From: Hippophae tibetana
Lineage: Eukaryota; Streptophyta; Magnoliopsida; Rosales; Elaeagnaceae
Assembly: GCA_037013495.1 (NCBI GenBank)
Contig: CM072807.1
Location: forward strand, 10,357,001-10,421,000
Length of the DNA: 64,000 nucleotides
Direction: 5' to 3'
In this document: positions 35,884 to 48,800 of the stretch, in pieces
Position numbering within the stretch: position 1 is the first letter of the stretch
Layout of the letters: the number at the start of each line of letters is the position of its first letter
Notes under the pieces: generated by a model
Database searches by the model: none
What the model was told of the DNA's origin: nothing
The model's input: the letters and a program-made list of their open reading frames with translations, nothing else
Position numbers and translations under genes: made by a program

Positions 35884-38500
35884 ATGGGTATGATCCTTTT
35901 CAATCAATGTAATCTTTTTGGCTATGTCCGTGAACACAGTTTTAGGATCCTAGTAGGATCTATTAATGAAATGACTTTCTTCTTTTTAGAAGGATTTGCA
36001 TAAGTGTGGGGATACTTAATATTATTTTATGGGTACCACTATTTTCTAACATTTGGATTCTTTTTCATAACCCTTTTCTTAACTTATGCACTTCCATTTG
36101 TCGTTGGAATAAATTTACATGGAGATATAGAAGGTTGGACACTTTTAAAAAGTTTAGGAAGTAGGGGTCATATTTTGACCACCTCAAGTTTCGGTAGGAC
36201 CAATATATTAGTCTACTTTAATAAATTATAGAGTTGGCTTGTGTCAAAATTTTATCTAGAATGTAGATAGGTAGTTAAACCTTTAACAAAGTACTTGCTG
36301 AGGAAAGATTCATTGAGATGTATCCTGATGGGTGTATATTCTTTAGGAAGACACATATTGTGGCACAACCAAGAAAAGTAGTGGCTAAGGCTTTGTGGCA
36401 TTGGCCTTGTATTACTTTATACAAATTATCTCTCACTTATACTTTTCATATTATTTTTAGACTTGGTCACTGCCCCATATATTTGAAAATATGTGGACCT
36501 TTGAGTTGACATGCGAGTATGGAAGAATGCATTAGCATAAAATGAAACGTAGATCCTGGACCTAAGGTGCAAAGAGGGGGGAAAATTTATCGACCATGGC
36601 TTAACATGGTCTGGCTGATGTACAAGAATGAAACCTCTCTATGTTCGGTCATACCTTAGTCAGTCGACCACAATCTTGGTTGGCCATTTCCTGACCTATA
36701 GTTGTTCACCCACTTCTTGTCTGATTATACCCCTAATTGGTCATAATCATGACTAACTACACTTCTAGCTTATCATGCCCTAGTCGGCCATCCTCTTATT
36801 TGGCCAATCGCGTTCTTGGCTGGTCATACCTCATGGTACTGTCCTATATGGTCAAATGGTGGTTCAATATTTGGACCATGCATTGGCTCTGTTAGAAGAC
36901 CGATGGCTTTGAAGTTTAGGTGATGTTTAACTTGTACCCATGGCCTTACTTTCTATTTGGACCTTGTTACGTTTGTTTGAAACTTTTCTAAGTTAGGTAG
37001 TGACTTATTGATCCAAGTATTGCTTAGTTAAGTCCCTCGATCTATAAACCTCTATGTTTAGAGCACTTGAACTTGTTCAAGTGGTCCAAGCATGAGATAG
37101 TCTTCAACTTAGGGAAATTTTTAGTTACAACTTTGTTTGACATTTATCATCTTGTTTATTGAAGCCTTGTAGGCTTAAGTATGATGTAGAAATTTAAATA
37201 TAATTCTTGTACCTAAAGTGGTATGGCTTGTGAGCCATGAATATTTTTCAGGGTTCATAGTCAACTCTAGGGCAATAGGAAACTTGATAGAACTTTCTTG
37301 GTATCAGTTATGGCCTTTACAATATGGCTAACATATTGATCTTCTTAAAATAATTTTGTAACTTGACATTGAGAGTACAAAGCTTCATTTTGGAATACCC
37401 CTATTATTCTACCTTGGTAGGGGTGCATGTCTTGACTAGATATTGAGACTTTTATTGCATTCAGTTTCATCATGCGGTAGTCTGGGCATTAAGGTGTACG
37501 ACTCATAGGTTAGGATGCTTTTTCTTATTAATTTTATCCTAGATTTCCTAACCTATAATTAAGGTACGTCTTAGTTGTAACTTAATGCATTCTACTTTTG
37601 TTGATCTTCTGATGGTATGGGTCCTCAAGTGTAGTACTTACCTATGGTGTACTAAGGGCTCTAGATTCTCTAAGTATAGGAAACTCAAGCCTACTCGTAG
37701 GTTTGTTTCTTATTCATTACCTATGATGAGGTAAATTTTTGATGAGATATAAGGGCTACTTAGTAATAGGGTAGCCTAGCTCTAAAGCTATGACCCCACT
37801 TTCAAGGTCTAAGGTTGATTAAGAGGCGATTAAACCAAGTTAAGTTTTTTTTTGCGTAAGCTTTGGCCCATATGGCACTACCTATAATCACGGTGCCTCA
37901 TTCAGGGTTACTTAACACACCCAACTTCTATGTTCTGTTTGGTAGTATGGGATCTAAGGCATAGTACTCACTTATAGGGCTGCTTCTTATTCATTGCCCG
38001 AGCATATGTGCAATCCCTGGTTGGATGCAGGGTACTGATGGCTCTAGAAATTTTTAGGCCCACATAGCTTAGGCTCGCTCTTTATCTAATGCTGGACTTT
38101 CTATCTTGTTAGATCTTCTAGGTGTTTCCATACATGTCCTAGGTACCTACAAACATAATTTTATTAGAATAAAAGTATTCGTGAAGCATTGTTTGTTCTT
38201 CTGTTATAGTAGGACATTGTTTCTAGCCCATGTAGATTCTTCATGCGTAGTCTCATATGCTACTTTCTGACTTTCTAAGACTAAGATTATATTTAGAGCC
38301 TTAAGAAGAGATGATATATAAGAGAAATATCCCTAGCCATTTATAGAAATGATCTTTCTAAACTTCTGTTACAAGGCCTTCCTGGCCCACGTTTACCTCC
38401 TAAGTGTATGTCTTTTGGGATTTTTGTGAATCTTCATAGCTTGGAAGGAGTTGGAACACATTTTGTACTTTTGGGAACTCTTTTACTACGATTATACAAA
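35884..38500. other. Non-coding 3' region of the Tat derivative
   Basis: No integrase or RNase H motif seen on the minus strand. Two blocks, about 37550-37875 and 37880-38200, look like diverged copies of one another (shared: ACCTATAAT..., GTATGGG...TAGTACT.ACTTA, TTCTTATTCATT). Confidence 0.6.
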
Positions 38501-39400
38501 CAGTTGTTTCTAATGTTGCAAGGTACAAGATGAGAATATCACTTGGTTGCAAACTAACCAATAATTGCGGATAGCTTAGATATATCTTAAACTCTTGGAA
38601 TCCTTTCTCACAATTCTGATCCTAGGAAAAGTTACATTTCCTATGTAATACTTTGGAGAAAGGTGCACACTTGTTAACTATCCTTAAGATGAAATGGTTA
38701 AGAACAAACACTCTCCCTATCAATCTCTGGACTTTCTTGGTATTTTTGGGAGGTTGCATATCTATCAATGATTTTATTTTCTCATAATTGGTCTTAATTC
38801 CTCTTTAGTTGACCATACACCCAATAACTTTCCTGAACCTACTCTGAACACACACTTGTTTTGGTTTAGCTTCATTCCATATTTCTCTAATATATGGAAC
38901 CAATATTTTTTAGGCCAAAGGGTATGACTTTGTAACAAAATAGCCCTTAGTCGATCATGAAACTTGTCTTTTCCTAATTAGAGTCGTACATCCAAATTTG
39001 TAAGAAGAAGGCAACATTTCTTGTGGTGGAAACCATAAGTTAGTCTATACGTGGTAATGGTAAACTATCTTTTAGACATGCCTTATTTAGGTTAGTGAAA
39101 CTACACACATTCTCTGTTTCTCGTTGGATTTTCTTTACCAGGATAACATAGACCATTTCATCAGGATAGTATGCTTCTATTATATATCTAGCTTTCAAAA
39201 GTTTTTCAAATTCTATTTTCATAGCAGAGTATCTTTCTTGATTATATGATCTTCTCTTTTACTTGACAGGTCTAAATTTTGGGTCCATGTTGAAGTGGTG
39301 TGCTATGATTTTTGGATCTATACCAGGCATGTCCTTATGGGACCATGAAAACACATCTTTATTTTTTCTTAGGAACTCATCTAATCTTTCTTGTTTGTCC
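38500..39400 (-). pseudogene. gypsy reverse transcriptase relic
   Basis: Minus strand, starting near 39390: NKDVFSWSHKDMPGIDPKII, then HFNMDPKFRPV, a stop, KRRSYNQERYSAMKIEFEKL; then VYVILVKK and TNLNKACLKDSLPLPRID (39222-39040). After a stop there are degraded but readable pieces such as EKTSFMID and GLFCYKVIPFGLKN near 38930-38880. The N-terminal third of RT is fairly well kept; the active-site region has decayed beyond recognition. Confidence 0.82.
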
Positions 39401-40412
39401 GGTGGCAATGATGTACCCACCTAGATGGTCTTATGAGGCTCATCTTCAAACATGACCAAGAGATGTGTCTACTTTACTGGCTCAATTGTGGAAATGTTCC
39501 TCTGGCGAGGGTCAAGTTCATGGTCAAGCATAATGACAGATAACACACTACGGGACAGAAGCAACTCGGTTCCACCTCATACAACCAGAGGATGGTAGAC
39601 GAGTAAAGACCATATAGTAAAGGTCAACCTAGTAGGTGGTTTCAAATGAATCATAACCTAGATGATGACATCTATTCCATATGGCTTTCCCTAACCGACC
39701 ATGTTTTGACTAGTGATGTTGGTTGTGGGCAAAAATCTTTAGCTAGTCAAATCTTGGGGATAAATACTTGGCTTGGATCTCATTTCCTAACTGGCCAGCT
39801 CTTAGTTGAGAGTAAAGAGCCTAGGACACATGTCCTATCTCAGATGGTCATCTTGCCAGCCAAGTCCTAGATCGCTATAGGTTTGGCCTTATGCACTCTA
39901 AAATTTAAAGGATGCCACAGGAACTTTCTCTAGGATCATGATTAGTCAAGGATCCAATGGCTCTAATAAGTACCCCAAGATGGCCTAAAGTGCATTTTCC
40001 ACCATCTCCAAGGTGGCTAGTGTCCAAGCTTGTCTTATCTTTTTAACCTACTTGGTCCATTGTAGGTGAATAGGTCCAAGTGTAACGTTAATATTTTTGG
40101 GAGGTAGTAATGGAGCTAGAAGGATGACTTGCTAGTTAGTAGGTTAGACTTTATAACTAGTTGTCGGGGTTTGAGATGTTGAGTTACTTTTCTAATCCAT
40201 GAATTTTTTTACAAGTCCAGAATAGATTAAAATAGTAGGTTAGAATATTTTAATGTTCTCTTTTCAAAAAATACTATTGCTAAGGTCTATGGTCTTTTTT
40301 TTTTATTTCTTTCTTAGAAGATCAAGCATTTGAAGAACTTTTTTAAGAATCTTATAATTTTGAAATTTTTTAGCTAAATAGAACACACTTCTTTCCCACA
40401 GACGGTACCATA
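39401..40412. other. Interior of the Tat derivative between RT and 5' LTR
   Basis: Only about 1 kb separates RT from the LTR, too short for gag plus protease, and no such motif is seen. The plus-strand open frame at 39646-39870 reflects the TTGGCCA-type repeats. Confidence 0.55.
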
Positions 40413-40891
40413 TGTTGATATCGATCTTTATTAACACCAATTTATTCTCTGTATAATCTACAAGATGAAAAAACTATTAGGACCTTAAACCATTTTATGA
40501 GGATGATCTTCGACCCTACAATCCTGAAGCGAGTAACTGTAAGATGAAGGATAAAAAAGATCTCAATCTCGTTCTACAAATTATATCAAAAGATAGTGTT
40601 TACATGTGATTTTATGTTATGAGATGAATGCTATTTGATATGATATTATGTTATGTATATGTGAATTTATATAGGGGAAATAATAAATTTGATAGTTTAT
40701 CTTTGTCTTATTAGGATTGAGTTATTATAACTTTATAGAAATTATCTGTCGTAACTTTGTAGAAATTATCTATTGTAGATAATTATTTGCTATATAATCT
40801 TTTAAGATAAATAAATAATAATATTTGGATTTTATTTATTTAAAATAATTAAATAATTATTATTGTGTCACTATATATTTAGAATAATTAT
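40413..40891 (-). repeat. Right (5') LTR of the Tat derivative
   Basis: Starts on the plus strand with TGTTGATATCGATC, so ends in ...ATATCAACA in its own direction, right against the TGGTACCGTCTGTGGG leader at 40394-40411. The far edge near 40891 is estimated from the alignment with the left LTR. Confidence 0.75.
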
Positions 40892-42165
40892 ATTATATTC
40901 ATATTTATATAATAATTATATATTTATTGGATTTGATGAAAAAAATCATTTATCAATTATGAATTCTCTTTGTCTATCTAATATGATTTAGAAAATTATC
41001 TTATATATGTATATATATATATATATTAGTTTCTATTAAAGAAAAGTCATTTGTAACTCTCTTTGTTTATCCTATATTATTTACGAAATTATCTTATATA
41101 TATATATAAAAAGGGTGAACATGAAGTGTTTAGAAGGTAGGTAACCGAATTTCAAAAATGAAGTGTAAAAGAAATAAAATAGGATAGTTGATACGATTAG
41201 TTAAAAGTTTGGTGTGTCGTGGTGGATCAATTGGTAGAAGAGCACGTATGTGTTGTAAGTCACATGGAAAATATTCATTTTGTTTGTTGCTATTCATCAT
41301 GTATTGTTTGAGAATTTTATTAAATCATTTTCTCATATATATACTTTTACGGCTATGATTAGCTTTAAAATAATCTAAAGAGTAGTCAAAATTAATAAAT
41401 TATAAGACGTATCTTACCAAGATAGAATAGTCCTATAGAGTAATTAGATATTGAGAAGAAAGGGTGTGGTTGTGTCGCGTCAAGCTAGTTTGTGCACATG
41501 GGCAATTAATGAGGTATGAGATTCCTAAATTAATGGGAATGAGAATTTAGATTTATGCAGGCCAGCTGCCAAATATGAATCCAATTCTCCATAATGTTTG
41601 GTTCTTCATCTTATAAAATTTGTCATCATCCATTTCTATCCCCTAACACCTAATTTGCTTCCTCTCTGAACTAATTTAATTATTTTTCCAATAATTAGCA
41701 TAATTAAATAATAGAGACACACAAGGACACATTATATATGCAAGCATATGCTGGTTAGCCTCATGTTATATATTCTTTATGTTTATAATTAATTTACATT
41801 ATAAAAAGTGTTCTAAAGTTTTATTTGTTTTAATTAGCATTTGAACACAAACATAGTATAAATATCAAGCATTAATTCTTCTAAAGTTTTAAGTTTGTAA
41901 GAATCTAACAATTCATTTATATTTTTTAACATTTTACATAAAGTGTTGGTTATTTTGTTTTTATAAAGACTCATTGTTTATCTTTCCTCAAGAGTAGGGT
42001 TTTTTTTTGTCTTTTTACAATACTTATCAAATTTTAAAATTTTAAAATTTTAATTGATATTGGATTATCATTAGGATTCGATTCCAAAATCTTATTGCTA
42101 TGATAACATGTAAAAATTATTGAAAAATCAAACTCTCTTAAAAACTTAAGCTAGTGGGGAAGGAT
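40892..42165. other. AT-rich spacer
   Basis: No gene recognised apart from the weak tRNA-like patch listed separately. TA runs occur near 41005-41030 and 41095. Confidence 0.55.
41218..41272 (+). other. tRNA-like patch, possible SINE or tRNA relic
   Basis: GTGGATCAATTGGTAGA and GAGCACG look like the D-arm (box A) of a tRNA. It is followed by ATGTG-TTGTAAGT-CACAT, which could be an anticodon stem and loop. The acceptor stem and the GTTCGAATC box B are not seen, so this is not a working tRNA gene. Confidence 0.25.
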
Positions 42166-42627
42166 TAGGGTTGTTCATCGGATTGAAATCATTGATTTTA
42201 TACTCATTTGATCCGATTTGACCATCTGATCGAATTGAAACATCCTAATCCGTAATCAATTCGATCACCTTTCAAATACGATGCAATCCAATCCGTAACC
42301 TATTTGGATTGAATCCTATCAATCTCCAATAAACTTAATTAACTCTATTTTTGAATAAAAAATTTAAATTTTCACATAAATCATAACATGAAATTATTTG
42401 AGTTAAAAAAACCTTAAAAAATCAAATAAATATATATAATTAATTTCGGTTGGATCTACTGAGATTAGATAAATCATAGTGAAATCCGCTATATGATAAA
42501 AACTTAACGGATGAAAAACAATTCTATCCGATTTGATCCGATAGTCGGATCGAAACCATCAAAAAATTAATAGATCAGATTGGATTGATCGAATTAATCA
42601 AATGATCATATTTTGTACACACCCCTA
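42166..42627. mobile_element. hAT-like MITE (462 bp)
   Basis: Starts TAGGGTTGTTCATC and ends GTGTACACACCCCTA on the plus strand after a short AT stretch, i.e. TAGGGGTGTGTAC on the complement. The ends match each other and the TAGGGGTGTCCA end of the hAT element at 12530. The flanking 8-mers GGAAGGAT and AGAAGAAC agree at five of eight positions, so a target duplication is possible but worn. The interior has repeated GATCCGATTTGA / ATCGAATTGA words and no coding frame. Confidence 0.55.
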
Positions 42628-43267
42628 AGAAGAACTAACATTGTTTTTTTATATATTCAATCACTCATCCCAAAGTATTAGCTTTATGTGTAGAATATTT
42701 ATAATTTAATTAGAGTTATTAATATTCTAACACATAAACTCTAGTTATTATATTATATTAAAAGTTATTAAAAATTCAATTCTTTTAATAAAAAATTATA
42801 ATCATAAAAAATGTGACTAATAACTCATTTAAATATAATACAAATCTATTACATAAACGTTATTATAAAGTGGACATCTGATGAAAAAAATTATGATTTC
42901 TTGGAAAGTGAGTAGTTGATCAATTGCACTATTTTAATAGATCTTTCTGTATGGATTTGCATATTCTACTTACTATTTTTTGAAATGAATATTTTACTAC
43001 ACTTGATGTTAAATGAATGAAAAATATTTAATATTTAATTAACAATTTATTTCAAAATGTTATAAATTAGTATTTGAAAGATAATGATGTATTAGTTTTG
43101 ATGTATAGAAAAACTCTATAAAATGAGTAAAATAATGAGAATACAAAAATATATACTTTTTTTAATTAATTATAATAAATATTTTTAAAAATTAAAATTA
43201 AAAAATAATAATACAAATTGTTTCACTTTATTATTTAAGATGAAAATTTATCTAAAATTAAATTATC

Positions 43268-43308
<41 letters not shown>

Positions 43309-46033
43309 ATATATACATTAATACTTTACAAGTCAAACCTAGTAATTTAAAACCAAAACCAAACTATCACAAGTTAATTTTTCAATTTCAAAACCGAATC
43401 ATTATATTTGAACATATATAATAAAATTCTTGGTTTGATATAATTTGATTGATCATATAAAATAGTTTATAAAGCACAAAATGAAAATGGGTTGAGCAGA
43501 TAAATAAATTACAAACTGAAATTATTTGGGGGGTATTTATATTTAATAATAATAAATAATAATATATTTAATAATTAAAAGATATATATATATATATATA
43601 ATTTAAAATATTTAAATAATTTTTAAAATTTAAGGTTTATAATTTAGTGTTTAAAGTTTAAGATATAGTTTAAAATTTAGTAATAAATAAAAAAAATATT
43701 ATTAATAAATCAATAATTTTTTATTTAAAATATATCTTTTAATTATTTATTCTTATTCTTATTCATTTTATTTTATCAATATCAATCTCAAACCAATCAC
43801 AACCAGCTCAGTTTATCACACTTTAAGAAAAGGAAAAATTCTTTGATTATCCTCGCTAATTGGTACTTTTAAAAGGATTTTATGCATTAATTAATAAATT
43901 TTTATTGTTTACTCTTAAAAATATTTTATGCATTAATTAATATATTTGTGATTTAAAACCAAATATGGTTAAATTTTATTCTAAACCACCGACGAATAAA
44001 AAGCTTACGGTAAAAGTGACAGGTAATTTGGGATCTAATATCTTTAGAACTCTATAATACAATTTTCGCTTCTTCCCTTTTCTAATTAAAGAAAAATTGA
44101 TTCATTTTGCTAACATAGTATACTTTTTTATTTAATATCTAATATATTTTTAAATTATTTTGATAAGCTTTAAAAGATGAAAAATTATAAATTGATCATA
44201 GATTATTGATTATGTAGTGGTCTATTATTTATTATATCAACCATAAATAATATTAATAAAAGCACCATATTATCTATTCTTAAAATAATATATATTTTTT
44301 AAAAGAAAAAATTCCATATATGATAAATAAAGTTATATATAATAAAAAGAATTCTTCGTATTCCTTTCAACTTTAATTACATTCAATGGAAAAAATCCTT
44401 CCAACTTTAATTACATTTAATAGCTATTAGAAGCAAAGCCCATTTCTCTTGTTCCGTATTAATTAAGTTTACTTTCGTACCTTTTTTTTTCAATAATTTT
44501 TTAATAAAATTTATTTGAGAAAATTAATTACATCTCAACGACTATCGAAATTAATTTATTCATTATTAATATCTTGCAAATTTCTTCGTAACCTTATATT
44601 TATTGTCATAATTAAAGGATAAAATATATGTTACAAATATGAAGTATATATGCTTTTTGAATCTCTTCAGAAAATCCAAAATAAATTTCATAGATTTAAC
44701 ATACCATTGACTGTTTTTGAACTCTACCTCACAACTGGAGAATGGAATGATTTTTTTTTAGAAAATTTTCCTATTAAATGTAATACAATAAAATGAAAGA
44801 AATATGAAAAGTTTTCTTTTTTATAACTTTTTTTTAATTATATATGGATTTAAAATACAGTTATTTTTTTAAATTTATTTGAATTATTTAATACATGTGT
44901 TCATGCATTAAATGAAATGACATATTACATCAACAAAATAAGTTGATGAGCTAGGTTCATACATAAATTTATCCTTAAAAAGAAATTAATGAAACTTCAA
45001 ACTTTTATTTGTTTTGTTTCAAGGAATGAAAGTTTCTTTCTTATAATTTTTTTTTCAAAAGTTTTGAATAAAAGAAAATTATGTTTATTATAAATTTGTA
45101 ATAAATTACAATTAATATGATATAATATTATTAGTTATTACAATTAGACTTATATAATTATATCTAATAAAAAATTATTATATTAATTATAATTATGATA
45201 TATAAAAATATTCTTGAATAAAACTTGATATGTTCCTATAAGTCACTTATATTATAAATCAATTAAAAATTTAATATCACTTACTCATATTAATATAAGC
45301 TAATAATTTAACATAATTATTTTTACTATTGTTATTATAAAATATATATTATATTACATGTGATTACATTAGTTAAAGAAACATGTTAAGTAGGAGATTA
45401 TTTTATTAATTTTAATTTTTTTAATTATATATATATATAAGCAAGTGTGTGTGAAATAAAAAATAAAAAGCTTTCGAATTAATTAAGAAAGGAAAATCAT
45501 TAATACATAAGACAAGTTTTTAAATCAAATGGAGATTTATTATTGTAAATTGTCTTTAACTAAAAGAATTAGGTATACATATATAAAATAAATATGATAA
45601 ATATTATTAATTAAGTTAAAGTGTATTATTGACTTTTAAATTTTAACAAAATTAACGTATAAGTTTATAAATTTTTAAAATGTATGATTTAATCAATAAT
45701 TTTTAAAACTTCATATATAGATAGGTCGTTGTATTTAGATTAGTCAAGACTCCCAAATGTATTGCCTAGGTCATCAATATGGAGTGTGAACTTAAATCAC
45801 ATCAGGATGTTACATTACCATTAGGTCTTAATTTATATGAACTCGTAAAGAAACAACGAGGTGTCTTAATTAGCTACGTTATATGCTTTATCGAGCTCAT
45901 CAGGTCTTCATCATCGCTAAGTCATCATCCTTATCATCTCGTTGTAGAGTAACGAGGTACCAACATTGGTTAGGCTGTGTACCTGTTACATATTTAATAC
46001 CAAAAAATATTAATATTACTTTATAATATACAT
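42628..46033. other. AT-rich spacer
   Basis: No gene recognised. TA microsatellites lie at about 43272-43304 and 43582-43600. The last 300 bp (45720-46033) are less AT-rich and may be a remnant of the 3' part of the neighbouring gypsy element, but no motif confirms this. Confidence 0.55.
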
Positions 46034-48800
46034 CTAAATATATAACTTAATGTCTTTTTCATCGCAGAAAGATATGAACCTTTGTCTCGTGAATTGTCTA
46101 CCATTATCAGCGACTAGTTTACCATGTAACCCATATTTGTATACGATGTTGCGCCATATGAATATCTCCACGTCCGTTTCTTGAATTCGTGCTAAAGGTT
46201 TAGCCTCTATCCATTTAGAAAAATAATGAGTTGCCTTTATGAAGAATTTTCTTTGGCCTAGGGTGATAGGCAATGGTCCGACAATATCTAATCTCCACTT
46301 CTGAAACGACCATAGACTAACAATGGATTTCAAGTCAATACCTGGTTTGTGTGGCACATTGGCATGCCTTTGACACTTATCACAACTTTTGACATAAGAG
46401 ATGCAATCTTTGAGAAAGGTAGGCCAATAATAACCTTTTCAGATAATTCTATGTGAAAGAGTCTTGCCTTCAGAATGAGCGCCACATTGGTCATTATGTA
46501 ATTTTCTCAACATCATCTGAGATTTCGTCATGGGTAAGCATTTCAATCACGAGCCACCATAGTTCTTTCGATATAATACTCCTCGGATAACATCGTAGTT
46601 TTTTGCTTTCGTTGTGAGCTTGCGAGCTAAATGTTTGTCTTCTAGGAGAGTATCATTGATGAGGTATTATAGATATGGACTTAACAAAGAAAAATGAGTC
46701 ATAGAAATGATGTTCGACTGAGTTTGGTCATTCACCTCACATGTGCCAATATTGAGACTCGACAAAAAGGATACCGAGATTACTCTTTTCAATTCCAAAT
46801 TCACCACATATGCCAATGTGGCCAAGGAATCAACATGGGAATTTTCTCCTTGAGGAATTTTCTTGATCTCAAAAGTTTCAAATGTTGTCTTTAATTTCTT
46901 CACCTCTTGCACATAAAGTTTCATTCTTTCCTCTTTGGCTTCAAAATCATCATTTACTTGATTTACCACCAGTTGTGAATCGCTATGGATCAATACCCTT
47001 TTAGCTCTGAGGGTTATTAATTGTTGCAAGGCTAAGAGTAGCGCCTCATATTCGACAACATTGTTCTATTAAGCCTCCCGTTGGAATGATTATTACAATT
47101 CCAACTCCCGCTCCTCGTGAATTGCTTGCTCCATCTACATACACCCTATATAAATCCACCTCAGGGAGAGGTGTTACTCTCACGGAAATTGATTCTACCA
47201 CCGTATGTACGGGTATACACTCTTGCATATACTTTCTTGTCCATTTAGCAATAAAATATGTGAGAACTTGTACTTTGACAGCCAACAAAGGCTTATAATG
47301 TATCTCAAATTCGCTTAACTCAATGACTATTTGAGAGAGGCGGTTGAACTGATCCGGTTTACCCAAAAATGTTTTTAAGAGGTATGAGATGAGGACCACT
47401 ACTCTATGGATGCCAAAATAATGCCTAAGTTTACCTTCCATCATCCTTATTATGAAAGCTGCCTTGTCCAGAGGAATATATCGTTATTGTGCCCCTGTCA
47501 ATGAGTGACTTACATAATACACTGGGTGTTGGGTCTCCTATCTGTCAACTATCAACACTATACTAACGAATTTTTCTATGAAGGACATGTACATATATAA
47601 ATATTTTCCCATCATAGGATTATCCAAGAGAGGTGCTTCCCCCAAATAATCTTTAATGGAATGAAAATCTTGTTTGCACTCGCTATTCTAGATATATTCC
47701 GTATTTTCCTTCAATAACCAAAAGAATGGCAAACATTTTTTAGTGCATTTAGAAATGAAATGACTTAAAGTTGAGTTACATCCATTCAATTGTTGTACCT
47801 CTTTAAGGCTGCAAGGGGATTTCATATTGACCAAGGCCAAGATTTTATCAGGATTGGCTTCTATACCTTTGGATGACACTAAGTATCCTAAGAACTTTCC
47901 CAAGGTAATTCCAAATATACATTTCTTTGACATATTTGGTTTTAACCATAATGTCATCAACATATACCTCTATGTTTCGACTTATTTGATCTCGAAACAT
48001 TTTGTTCATCATTCTTTGATAGGTGGCACAAACATTTTTTAAGTCGAACGACATCCTGGTGTAACAAAACGTTCCTTCTTCGGTGATGAATGTTGTTTTT
48101 TCTTCATCTCTGGGATGCCTTTGGATTTGGTGATGTCCCGAATAAGCATCCATAGGCTCATTGATTCGAAACCAACTATTGTATCTACCAATTGGTTAAT
48201 ATTGGGTAAAAGGAAGCAATCTTTTGGTGTCGTTTTATTTAACTTGATGAAATATACACACATTCTATGTTCACCTCCCGATTTGTTCACCAACACCACA
48301 TTTGACAACCATGTCAGGTACATGACCTCACGAACCCAACCTACACTTTTCAAGGAATTGATCTTCCTTTTGATGATCTCATTTTTGTCCCTAGCGAATC
48401 TCCATTTTCTTTGTTAGACCAGTTTCTTGATGTGGTCTAGGCATAATTCATGAGAAATGATACTCGGATCGATGCCAGGCATGCCTTCATTTTTCCAAGC
48501 TAATAGATCAACAATAATCCTCAAAAAATCAATAAGAGTGGCTTTCAACGATGAAGGTATTCTAGAATTGATCTTCACAGATTGATCTTTCCACACTTCC
48601 CCTATATAAATCATGTCATAATCATCGTGGCCTTTTGTCGTAATATGTTCCACTATCCGCAGCATTTTAGCCTCATCAAAATGGTGTTTTTTCTTTAATT
48701 TTTATTTCAAAAACTGGGGCAATGCATTCTTTATGCTGTTATTGTAACAACTCTATGCCATGTCTTGCTCTCCCTTAATTTCCTTTATCTAGTCAACAGT
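46034..48800 (-). pseudogene. Tat-type gypsy pol (RT, RNase H, integrase), truncated
   Basis: Minus strand. RT from about 48665: PSIISHELCLDHIKK, WLSNVVLVNKSGGEHRMCVY (48353-48039), the active site YVDDIMVK at about 47950, and SKKCIFGITLGKFLGYLVS. Next are a connection region, an archaeal-type RNase H with VYVDGASNSRGAGVGIV (near 47150) and HSDSQLVVNQVNDDFEAKEE (near 46960), and the Tat mark IPQGENSHVDSLATLAY. The zinc-binding H-H-C-C region is at about 46550-46370. Integrase has WRLDIVGPLP and KLVADNGRQF. The match ends at DIKLYI (46034), so the integrase C-terminus is lost. Stops separate the pieces, but several catalytic residues remain. Confidence 0.88.

Larger units (their letters stand above)
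34312..40891 (-). mobile_element. Tat-type gypsy derivative with diverged LTRs
   Basis: Two direct repeats of about 475 bp (34312-34784 and 40413-40891) frame a 5.6-kb interior. The only clear coding relic is RT on the minus strand, so the right LTR is the 5' one. Next to it the minus strand reads TATGGTACCGTCTGTGGGAA, the usual leader/primer type of plant Tat elements. I see no capsid and no integrase. The 3' part instead holds a 15-bp minisatellite and a degenerate 330-bp duplication. It is old, judging by LTR divergence. Confidence 0.78.

Noticed and set aside
35694-35912. 72-residue frame with ANQVM-type repeats as a real gene
   Set aside because: It follows from the 15-bp repeat, is opposite to the element's genes and has no start context or other support.
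41218-41272. Working tRNA gene
   Set aside because: No acceptor stem and no box B. Only listed as a weak relic.
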